From an uncultured Saprospiraceae bacterium (GTDB lineage Bacteria; Bacteroidota; Bacteroidia; Chitinophagales; Saprospiraceae): DNA of 64,000 nucleotides. Within the stretch, counting starts at the first letter, position 1, and each line of letters starts with the position of its first letter. Position numbers and translations under genes: made by a program. Positions 7,189 to 14,355 of this stretch are shown piece after piece. The stretch spans positions 1-64,000 of the forward strand of contig CALFWZ010000055.1 in the NCBI GenBank assembly GCA_937928405.1, written 5' to 3'. The notes below the pieces were generated by a model that did not search any database, had not been told where the DNA came from, and saw only the letters and a program-made list of their open reading frames with translations.

Positions 7189-9504
7189 TTACACTAAAAT
7201 CTCACAATTTGGTAAAGCGGCTTTTATTTCTTCGGAAATTTCTAGAGGATATGGATCATTTTTGAGGCGATTATTCCGTAAGTCTAGCACTCGAAGTTGA
7301 GGCATTGCTTTAAGGGTGGAAGGGAATGTTTTGAAATTATTCATTTGCAAATTTAGGTGTGTCAATTGTTTCATCTTTTGAACAGATTTGGGAATGCTTC
7401 CCAAAAAATTAAAAGAAAGATCTATTTTTTTCAAATCTTTAAGATCTCCAAAGTTAGCAGGCAAAGACGTAAATTTACAATTGTGAAAATCAGCGGTTTC
7501 GATTAATGGTATATGGTCTACAATATCAGCTGGAAATTTTGCAGTCGTTCTCATATTATAAAACATGACTGATTTCAGATCCTTATCTCGCCAGTCTGTA
7601 AAGCCGAGGCCATCGCGATAATTCAGGTGCGTACCTTCCATCATTGCTTGCAAGGCAGCGGTTCGTTCAGAGCAGGGTTGGTGGAAATGATAAAGGACAT
7701 AACGCAATCCTTTTTTATACCGTTTGTGAAAAAGTAAGGATAATTTTGCTGCTGCTGCCCGGGAAGTAGTGCGCGCTAATTTTTCCAACTTCTTATTAAT
7801 TTCTTGTGCTTTCACCTTACCTACTAGTCCCGTAAAACGTTGTGCATCTGCGACGACAGGTAAATATTCTTTGGGCGCATGTTGGTCCAAGAGTTTTTTG
7901 GCGACACCTCTGACTTTTGCATCTGGACAAGACTTATAAATAACCAAGATCGTATCTATGAGTTCATCCGGTACGCCGCCGTTTTTGAGCATCTCCAAGC
8001 CAATCATTATATTGGCAGATTCTTCACTTTCTAATAAAGGAATCAGATTTTTGCTTACCTCCAACTCGCCAGCACTTACAGCTGCTTCAATAAACCCCGG
8101 AGCATCGGATTTGAAGCGTTCATAAAGATCAGATTCAGCAATGATTTTAAATTGGCCTCCTTGTAATTCTTCATAATTTCGAGGATTTTTTCCAATCACT
8201 ACGTGCGTTACTTGATCAGAAAATTTGAAAGCCAAGGGGATTTTTAAAATGCTTAGCTTTTCTTTGATCTCTGTTTTCTTGCGTCCAGGAGTACCTGCAA
8301 TGTAAAGGAGAGCATCACTGTCGAGCGTGTCCATATTTTTCTCTTTACTACTTATCTCTTGAATCTGTTGTTGTAGAATAGTCCGCAAATCTATATGACT
8401 CACGTTCATCAAAGTAAGCAAATCATCTATTGGAAAAACAGGTAAATCCTTTAGCCTTTTGACTTTTGTAATCAATCGAAAATATCGTTCTTTTTCTGGT
8501 TGTTTGATTTTTGATTTACCAAGGGCAGCACCGATACTCAATACCGTTTCGAGTGGTAACAAGAAAATTTTATAATCATTAATTCGATCTTCGTAGCCTT
8601 CATAATTTGTAAATTTAGGCCGTGACAAAATAGGCAATTGTTTTTTAGAAAGTAATTGGTTTGGCGACTCTATATAGTGATCTCCCATAAAAAGAGATTT
8701 TAGTTTGGGCAAACTATGAATAAAAGATAAGTCATCAAATACCTTTCCTTTTCCGTTTATTCGCAGCTCGCGCAATTTGTCCAACCTACTCCAATCTGAA
8801 GGAATTTCCATATTGGGATGTACGTCCAAAATCAGATTTTCGACTCCTTTAAATTTAAGAACAAACGTTGGAAACGAAGCAGCAGTCCATCCAGATTTAA
8901 GCACTACTCTTCTAAACGGTCGAGCAAAAACATAATCGGGCAATTGAGTGGTTTCTGGGCTATGAATGATCAAATCATGGAAAGGACGAGCAGGGTAATT
9001 TTCAAAAACTTTTTCTAAATAGATAGGCAACTCATCTGGCATCAATACCGGAATAGTAAGATAGCCATTACGATTGGAATACCTCTCTAGAAAAGTTTGA
9101 AATATTCTTTGACGATCTGGATGGGTTCCATCATCTACTTTTAAGAATTCAAAAAAAGAAGTGCCCGAGCGACAAAAATCAGTGTATAGAATATCGGCTA
9201 CTAGAGATCGTTCAAAGTTGGATTGAAAATAATGTTCATAAACTTTCTGATTATTTCTATTGACAGATTCTTTGATTTTTCGAATTTGCTGATCGGGTGT
9301 TTTCGGTGTCAAAAATTCGATCACTTCGTTCGCTAATATTTCATTTTTAGTCGTCAAAGCAATCGTCATCAACGGGCCAATAAATCGCCGATTAAATGAA
9401 CTATTTTTTAGCATTTCCAGTACCAAAGCATCATTCGGCCCTGGACCACTATAAATTAATTCTAGTATTTTTTCTTCAATATTCTCTTGTTCTAGCGGGT
9501 TCAT
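7189..9504 (-). CDS. LRR protein with internal BRCT-like domain
   Basis: A 771-aa, apparently cytosolic protein without signal peptide. Helical, HEAT-like sequence fills about 1-170. A short leucine-rich region lies at about 215-280 (ENLILDVHP, LRELRING, LKSLFMGD). A BRCT-like module spans about 396-466: DALLYIAGTPGRKK, then THVVIG. Helical repeats follow (470-640), and canonical LRRs close the protein (655-765: LKKIDLSFNFLGSIPKS, LTHLNLQMNNFKTFPS, LRVLDLRNNRL). No catalytic motif is visible, which suggests a scaffold or sensor. It lies 55 nt downstream of the MoxR ATPase on the same strand and is the last gene of that operon. The BRCT call rests on pattern only; the late conserved Trp of BRCT domains is not obvious. 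Confidence 0.7.
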   Translation of the reverse strand: MNPLEQENIEEKILELIYSGPGPNDALVLEMLKNSSFNRRFIGPLMTIALTTKNEILANEVIEFLTPKTPDQQIRKIKESVNRNNQKVYEHYFQSNFERSLVADILYTDFCRSGTSFFEFLKVDDGTHPDRQRIFQTFLERYSNRNGYLTIPVLMPDELPIYLEKVFENYPARPFHDLIIHSPETTQLPDYVFARPFRRVVLKSGWTAASFPTFVLKFKGVENLILDVHPNMEIPSDWSRLDKLRELRINGKGKVFDDLSFIHSLPKLKSLFMGDHYIESPNQLLSKKQLPILSRPKFTNYEGYEDRINDYKIFLLPLETVLSIGAALGKSKIKQPEKERYFRLITKVKRLKDLPVFPIDDLLTLMNVSHIDLRTILQQQIQEISSKEKNMDTLDSDALLYIAGTPGRKKTEIKEKLSILKIPLAFKFSDQVTHVVIGKNPRNYEELQGGQFKIIAESDLYERFKSDAPGFIEAAVSAGELEVSKNLIPLLESEESANIMIGLEMLKNGGVPDELIDTILVIYKSCPDAKVRGVAKKLLDQHAPKEYLPVVADAQRFTGLVGKVKAQEINKKLEKLARTTSRAAAAKLSLLFHKRYKKGLRYVLYHFHQPCSERTAALQAMMEGTHLNYRDGLGFTDWRDKDLKSVMFYNMRTTAKFPADIVDHIPLIETADFHNCKFTSLPANFGDLKDLKKIDLSFNFLGSIPKSVQKMKQLTHLNLQMNNFKTFPSTLKAMPQLRVLDLRNNRLKNDPYPLEISEEIKAALPNCEILV

Positions 9505-9559
9505 CTTTTATTAAAATAAATGAAGGAATTGTTCTGCAATTTTTTCTCTAAGCGTTAAT

Positions 9560-10672
9560 TTACATTTTATTTAATAACAACATCGCTACTTCGGGGTCGG
9601 TCATCACGCCCTTTAAAGCAGTATTTTCGGAACTCACTAAATCTTGTAATAAGGTTAAACGTAAGTCATTAGGAATGATATCCATTTTAATAAAAGCCTG
9701 AATATTTTTTATCTCATCTTTATTCGGTCTGATATTATTCAATGTCAAATAATTGACCATTCGGGTACAGAGTGTAGCAATAATATCTACTCGCAGTACT
9801 TCCTGTTGTACGATGGCCCGAAGCGGCTTATAGACACGATTCTCGAAGTTTTTCGTTTTTAGAATTTCTTCGGAGGTGACCAGTTCAGAAAGATTTTGTT
9901 GAACAAAAGAAATAAAAGAAGCAACGGTTGCTTCATCTAAGCAAGAAGAGCCCATCATCTGAATGAGTGGTAATTCGGCATTAAAATCTTTGATACTTTC
10001 AATGCTTTGAAAAAATTGCACCAGCGAGCGCGGTGTCGTTCGTTGTCCTTGCGCTATTTCTGGATAGGTTAAAACAAAGTTGATGCAGCGGGAATCTACG
10101 CCATTTTTTTCTGCCCAAACCGCCCATGCTTTGGGGTCAAAGTTCATGGTGATGTGCATCATTCGGGTAAGCATTGCGTTGTCCATTGGCGTAACGGAAT
10201 AGTCTCCCCCATCTGGATTAGCCGTAAGGACGATTTGCCAAAGGGGCGGAAGCTTCCAACTAACCAATTCATAATTTTGTAGTAGCTGCATAATTCCTCG
10301 CAAGATCCGATCATCGGCTCGATTGACATCGTCAATTAAAAGGATGCCTGGGCCTTCACTCGTCGGAACCCAGTCAGGACTACTAAAAACTGTTTTCCCG
10401 TTTTCAATGGCAGGCATTCCAACGAGGTCTCCCATTTCTTCAAATTGTGCAGGCGCGATATATGCCCATTGGTATCCTTTGGCTTCTGCAATTTGTTGGA
10501 CCATTTCTGTTTTACCAATTCCGTGGGTTCCCCAAATGCAGATAGGTGATTTTTTATGTCCTCTTTTTTCGGAGTTGATATTGGTGGTAATGATATGTTC
10601 GGTAAACTTTTGTACTTCGGTGGCATTGGAGGTGACGCCGTAGAATACGTAGTTGTGTTTTTGATTTGACAT
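9560..10672 (-). CDS. MoxR-type AAA+ ATPase
   Basis: A 370-aa AAA+ protein with Walker A GTHGIGKT (48-55), Walker B LLIDD (111-115) followed by NRA, and a sensor-1 region with IVLTANPDGG. The layout matches MoxR-like ATPases, which act as chaperones or remodelling machines for partner proteins bearing VWA domains. The partner is plausibly the VWA-like protein encoded immediately upstream (11150-12406), and the LRR/BRCT protein downstream a third component. The pair of an AAA+ ATPase with a DUF2201-type metallopeptidase/VWA protein is a recurrent bacterial association. The 477-nt gap upstream is filled with four dispersed repeats. Confidence 0.88.
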   Translation of the reverse strand: MSNQKHNYVFYGVTSNATEVQKFTEHIITTNINSEKRGHKKSPICIWGTHGIGKTEMVQQIAEAKGYQWAYIAPAQFEEMGDLVGMPAIENGKTVFSSPDWVPTSEGPGILLIDDVNRADDRILRGIMQLLQNYELVSWKLPPLWQIVLTANPDGGDYSVTPMDNAMLTRMMHITMNFDPKAWAVWAEKNGVDSRCINFVLTYPEIAQGQRTTPRSLVQFFQSIESIKDFNAELPLIQMMGSSCLDEATVASFISFVQQNLSELVTSEEILKTKNFENRVYKPLRAIVQQEVLRVDIIATLCTRMVNYLTLNNIRPNKDEIKNIQAFIKMDIIPNDLRLTLLQDLVSSENTALKGVMTDPEVAMLLLNKM

Positions 10673-10702
10673 TTTTTTATTTTGAGATATTTTATTGTGT
10701 TT

Positions 10703-10778
10703 TTGTCGCGCAGAGGCGCAGCACCTGTTCCAAACTTATTTCGGAAGACCTTCTATCGTGTATATCTTTTATCGTGTA
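10703..10778 (+). repeat. Dispersed CGCAGAG-type repeat, copy 5
   Basis: TCGCGCAGAGGCGCAGCACC head, TGTTCCAAACTTATTTCGGA core and TATCGTGTATATCTTTTATC tail. First of four copies filling the gap between the MoxR and VWA genes. Confidence 0.8.
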
Positions 10779-10830
10779 ATAGTTTTCATTTTTAGAGGTT
10801 TTTAATTTGTTGTTTTATTGTGAAATATTT

Positions 10831-10912
10831 TGTCGCGCAGGACTTGTTCCGAACTTGTTTCAGAAGACCTTCTATCGTGTAACTCTTCTAACTTGTATAT
10901 CTTTTATCGTGT
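10831..10912 (+). repeat. Dispersed CGCAGAG-type repeat, copy 6
   Basis: Head shortened to TCGCGCAGGA, then TTGTTCCGAACTTG, AGAAGACCTTCTATCGTG and a duplicated tail (AACTCTTCTAACTTG before TATATCTTTTATCGTG). Confidence 0.8.
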
Positions 10913-10938
10913 TTTTTCATCTTACAAAATACTTTTTA

Positions 10939-10996
10939 TTTCTCGCAGAGGACGCAGAGGCGCAGAGATTTTTATCGTGTATATTTTTTATCGTGT
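10939..10996 (+). repeat. Dispersed CGCAGAG-type repeat, copy 7
   Basis: CTCGCAGAGGACGCAGAGG head with a third CGCAGAG unit, followed directly by the tail TTATCGTGTATATTTTTTAT. The central TGTTCCGAA segment is absent, as in copy 1. Confidence 0.8.
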
Positions 10997-10999
10997 TTT

Positions 11000-11089
11000 T
11001 TTTCGCGCAGAGGCGCAGCACCTGTTCCGAACTTGACTCGGAAGACCTTCTATCGTGTAACTCTTCTAACCTGTATATTCTTTTCATTA
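11000..11089 (+). repeat. Dispersed CGCAGAG-type repeat, copy 8
   Basis: Full-length copy containing CGCGCAGAGGCGCAGCACC and TGTTCCGAACTTGACTCGGA; this core is nearly identical to copy 9, 3.2 kb away. TTCCGA and TCGGAA within the core can form a six-base-pair stem with a seven-base loop. Confidence 0.82.
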
Positions 11090-11149
11090 TGGTTTTACGA
11101 TCGAGGGCATTATTAATTATTCATTAGAAACAAAGCCTGCGCGCTGCCC

Positions 11150-12406
11150 TTAAGCGATTTTTAGTTTTTTCCCTGGCAGTTCTTCCCAGATTTTATCTTC
11201 GGTTCTTATGCCATTAGAAGAGATAATCCAGAGAACTGGGAACCGTGGAAGATTTTGGGGTGCTGGTGCATAACCATCTGTAAAGTAGATGAGTGCGTCG
11301 GGGCGATATTCTTGGTTTCCGTAGATCATGGGTGCTTCGAAGGAAGTGCCTCCTCGCCCATGTACTTCTACGGGAGGAGTGCCTTTATAGTTGTATGTTT
11401 TGTGGATATGGGTATCGCATTCCACAATTTGGATTTCGGCGCCTTGTCGCCAGATAAAATATATTTCGGAAAAAAATTCTAATAGTTCTTCTTGCTGAAT
11501 ACTACCTGAGGTGTCGATGGCTACTAAGAGTTTATTTCGACGTTTTATTTTTATACCTGGAACGGTGCCATAACGTCTGGATGGTCGTCGGATGGTATTT
11601 TTAATATAGGAGCTATTACTCGACGCGGCAAATAATCGCAGGACACGTCGCCAGTTAAACTTGGGTTCCATGTCTTTAAGAATCTCTGCTAATTTTTCGG
11701 CCAATCTAGCAGGGAGATTTCCATAATTTCGGTATTTGTGTTTGACACGTTCGACAGTTTGCTTGATGATCCGATTGGCTTGATATTCGGCGATTTTTCT
11801 TTCTCCTTCGCTCATCTTTTCAAATTCTTCCCAGAATTTATGACGTTGTAGTGCCTCATTTTCTCCATCCAATAAATCTTTAATTCTCAATTGGCTAGAT
11901 CCATTTTTTCCATCCGATCCCAATTTATTGACGGCAGCTTCAAAACTCATTTTCGGTTTCTGCTTCATGGTTTTATCCAACTGTCGATAATAATACCCAA
12001 CGTCTTTATCTCGCTCTAAAGTAATTCCATACATTGGTTGAAGGTAGTCGAAATTTTCCAAGACGATTCCGCCCGTCGGTAGCTGTGCCTTCGCAATATA
12101 TTGATTCACTACCAAATCTGCTGCAATATTAAAAAGGGTTTTATTGGGATAATTTTTCATGATAAATAAATGCTTCAGTACGATGTGTAGCATTTCGTGT
12201 TTGATCAATCCATAGCGATGTTCTTCAGATAGTTTACTCCAAAAATCCGCATTGACAATCAGTTTTATGTTTTGTCGATTCATGAGTGCGACGGCGGCGG
12301 TATCAGTTTGGGTAGAAATCTCCTTTGGTAGACCCATCATAAAATGTCCGTAGAAAGGTTCTGCGAGGAGGAGTTTGATACTGGTTTTAGAGATGGAGTC
12401 GAGCAT
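11150..12406 (-). CDS. Putative metallopeptidase with VWA-like domain (DUF2201)
   Basis: A 418-aa cytosolic protein with two parts. The N-terminal part carries HEMLH at 70-74 with a following His79 and the NIAADLVVNQYI segment (93-104), typical of the metallopeptidase-like half of DUF2201/COG3864 proteins. The C-terminal part is a VWA-like domain with a complete-looking metal site: DTSGS at 298-302, GRGGTSF (350-356) and FTDGY with Asp377. Proteins of this type pair with MoxR-like AAA+ ATPases, as here. It starts 53 nt after the DUF4240 gene, and that gap holds an octamer-periodic CAAC tract. A long repeat-filled gap separates it from the MoxR gene; I still infer one functional unit. Confidence 0.85.
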   Translation of the reverse strand: MLDSISKTSIKLLLAEPFYGHFMMGLPKEISTQTDTAAVALMNRQNIKLIVNADFWSKLSEEHRYGLIKHEMLHIVLKHLFIMKNYPNKTLFNIAADLVVNQYIAKAQLPTGGIVLENFDYLQPMYGITLERDKDVGYYYRQLDKTMKQKPKMSFEAAVNKLGSDGKNGSSQLRIKDLLDGENEALQRHKFWEEFEKMSEGERKIAEYQANRIIKQTVERVKHKYRNYGNLPARLAEKLAEILKDMEPKFNWRRVLRLFAASSNSSYIKNTIRRPSRRYGTVPGIKIKRRNKLLVAIDTSGSIQQEELLEFFSEIYFIWRQGAEIQIVECDTHIHKTYNYKGTPPVEVHGRGGTSFEAPMIYGNQEYRPDALIYFTDGYAPAPQNLPRFPVLWIISSNGIRTEDKIWEELPGKKLKIA

Positions 12407-12408
12407 AT

Positions 12409-12452
12409 GTTATTGTTGAAATGTTGAAACGCTGCGCTTGTTGAAGCGTTGA
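12409..12452 (-). repeat. Octamer-periodic TCAAC tract in VWA gene leader
   Basis: On the coding strand AATTCAAC, GCTTCAAC, an interrupting AAGCGCAGC, then GTTTCAAC and ATTTCAAC precede the VWA start codon. The units share TCAAC with the AAATCAAC microsatellite upstream of the DUF2167 gene but are diverged from one another. Confidence 0.6.
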
Positions 12453-12459
12453 ATTTATT

Positions 12460-13032
12460 CTATATCCATAACGTATCAAATAATTTTGGGCAGATTGCTT
12501 TCATTGTTTCTGGGTTTTCCTCTTCCCAATTAAATTCAATTGAAGGATAATTTCCTTCTCTTGCTTTGGAGTTATCATAATCAATATAATCGTAGAGATT
12601 TTTTCCAGTTTTTCTTTCGAATGCTTTAAGTGCAACGTACCAAAACCATTCAAATTCATACTCATCTTTATCCGCAGAAACTTCGTTTATCAAAGTATCA
12701 GGATTCTCTTTTGCCTGGAAGTACGTTTCTCTTCCTCTTGAAATTATCCAATTCCGAAAATATTCAAACCCGTCATCCGAACATCCACCGTTCATGATAT
12801 ATCCGGCGCACCACATTTCAGGTGTATAAGTATCGTAAAGTAATTTATCTGTTCTCAACCTGAAACCGATCATCTCTTTGGGAGATAATTTAATTATTTC
12901 GTTGACTAATTTTTCTTCTTGTTCATATTCATCTTCGATATCCTCCAATGATTTTGACACTATGCCCCAAAATTTTTCTTCATTTAGTAATTCAGCGCTA
13001 TTTTCAAGGTTTGAGATATCAATTTGTTCCAT
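12460..13032 (-). CDS. DUF4240 domain protein
   Basis: A 190-aa acidic cytosolic protein. The family pattern is clear: NEEKFWGIV near the N-terminus, GYIMNGGCSDDGFEYFRNW in the middle with a conserved Cys-Ser-Asp-Asp, then FQAKENPDTLI. The function of DUF4240 is unknown; members often appear in accessory operons and near nucleic-acid or stress-response genes. It is the first gene of the leftward operon with the VWA protein 53 nt downstream. The SPFH gene upstream ends in its own terminator, so transcription of this operon probably starts between 13033 and 13148. Confidence 0.8.
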   Translation of the reverse strand: MEQIDISNLENSAELLNEEKFWGIVSKSLEDIEDEYEQEEKLVNEIIKLSPKEMIGFRLRTDKLLYDTYTPEMWCAGYIMNGGCSDDGFEYFRNWIISRGRETYFQAKENPDTLINEVSADKDEYEFEWFWYVALKAFERKTGKNLYDYIDYDNSKAREGNYPSIEFNWEEENPETMKAICPKLFDTLWI

Positions 13033-13148
13033 CTTTTATAATTTTATAATTAATACAGCTTAAAAATGTGGCATAAATAACAACCGCAAGATAGTGCAAT
13101 TATTTCAATAAATAAACAAATTAGTTATTTTATTTAAAATAATAATCA

Positions 13149-13186
13149 AAAAAGTGTCATTAAGCAATAATTACCTAATGACACTC
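13149..13186 (-). terminator. Terminator of the SPFH gene
   Basis: AGTGTCATTA (13153-13162) pairs perfectly with TAATGACACT (13176-13185). On the minus strand the stem is followed by a run of T. It separates the SPFH gene from the DUF4240 operon. Confidence 0.85.
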
Positions 13187-13219
13187 TCTTTTTATACGCA
13201 CTTAATAAATCATGCTTTT

Positions 13220-14080
13220 CTATGCACCACCCGCTTCGATGATGGGCTGTGTACCTTGTTCGCTACAAAGTACGACTAGTAAGTTGGTGACTAGCTTACG
13301 TTTATCTTCTGGTGTAAAAGAAACGATCTCTTTGGTTTCTAATTGGTTGATGGCCATTTCGACCATTCCAACGGCACCTTCTACGATTTCGGTACGAGCG
13401 GAGATGATCGCACTCGCCTGCTGACGTTGGAGCATCGCAGCGGCAATTTCTCTAGCGTAGCTCAGGTGATTGATTCGGCTCTCCATGATTTCGATGCCTG
13501 CTTGATCGAGTTTTTCTTGGATTTCAATTTTAAGATTTTCTGCTACTTCTTCGGTATGGGTAATGAGCGAGTGTGCCCCTTCACTAGCCTCGTAAGGATA
13601 TTTCATGGCCAATCCTCGGAGAGCAGCTACACTCTGACGTGTTAGGAATTTTCCGAAATCTTCTACATCAAAATAAGCAGCATAAGTATCTTTGATCCGC
13701 CAAATAACAATGGCGCTGATTTGAATGGGATTTCCTTTTAAGTCGTTTACTTTGATCATTTCTGTCTCAAAGTCTTGTACTCTTAAACTGGCTCGCGTCC
13801 GCTTAAAGAAAGGAATGGTCCAACGGTAACCATCTTGCTTATCGGTACCGACATAGCTACCAAAAAACATCTGAATAATTGCTTCATTGGGTTCGATGAC
13901 ATAGAGTCCTCTAGATATAAAGAGTAGGACGAAAAAAGTAGGAATAATTAATGCTACATTTTCTGGTCGGTCGATGGCCGTTCCGCTATTAAAAATTTTG
14001 TTGGCCATAAACAATGCAAAAACGAGGAGTATCAATGCTACAATCCAACCGTTTATTGAAAACCCTTTTTTCTCTTTCAT
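13220..14080 (-). CDS. SPFH/band 7 domain membrane protein
   Basis: A 286-aa protein of the stomatin/prohibitin (SPFH) superfamily. Two N-terminal membrane segments (about 8-27 and 43-60) precede the band 7 domain, with YVIEPNEAIIQMFFGSYVGT marking its start and an arginine- and alanine-rich helix (EIAAAMLQRQQASAIISART) towards the end. Such proteins form oligomeric membrane scaffolds that organise microdomains or regulate membrane proteases; the partner is not evident. No NfeD gene is adjacent. It has its own terminator downstream and a 275-nt gap upstream holding repeat copy 9 and the caspase gene terminator, so it is probably monocistronic. Confidence 0.9.
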   Translation of the reverse strand: MKEKKGFSINGWIVALILLVFALFMANKIFNSGTAIDRPENVALIIPTFFVLLFISRGLYVIEPNEAIIQMFFGSYVGTDKQDGYRWTIPFFKRTRASLRVQDFETEMIKVNDLKGNPIQISAIVIWRIKDTYAAYFDVEDFGKFLTRQSVAALRGLAMKYPYEASEGAHSLITHTEEVAENLKIEIQEKLDQAGIEIMESRINHLSYAREIAAAMLQRQQASAIISARTEIVEGAVGMVEMAINQLETKEIVSFTPEDKRKLVTNLLVVLCSEQGTQPIIEAGGA

Positions 14081-14219
14081 GATATTTTTTTTTTAATTCT
14101 CTGGCCAAAATACAAATTAAAGATTTAGAGACAAAACTATCTCGACCAAGTGTCTATTTTTTAAGACTAGCGTTTAGTGATGTTGTCACCTTTTGTTTGC
14201 ATTGAGGGTATATTTATTT

Positions 14220-14286
14220 TTTTCGCGCAGAGGCGCAGCACCTGTTCCGAACTTGACTCGGAAGACCTGCTTACGTGTATATCTTT
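14220..14286 (+). repeat. Dispersed CGCAGAG-type repeat, copy 9
   Basis: Full head and core (CGCGCAGAGGCGCAGCACC, then TGTTCCGAACTTGACTCGGA), with a slightly diverged tail. This is the last copy; none was seen from 14.3 kb to the end of the window. Confidence 0.8.
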
Positions 14287-14291
14287 GTAAT

Positions 14292-14333
14292 AAAAAAACC
14301 TTTGCAGATTTTAGTTCCACAAAGGTTTTTCTT
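14292..14333 (-). terminator. Terminator of the MORN-caspase gene
   Basis: AAAAACCTTTG (14294-14304) pairs perfectly with CAAAGGTTTTT (14320-14330); read on the minus strand it ends in seven T. Confidence 0.88.
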
Positions 14334-14355
14334 TAAAGTGTTTTAATAAAACAAT

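Noticed and set aside
10807-11127. Overlapping open frames of 68 and 106 codons between the MoxR and VWA genes
   Set aside because: Their sequence is dispersed repeats; translations are repeat-derived and unlike proteins.
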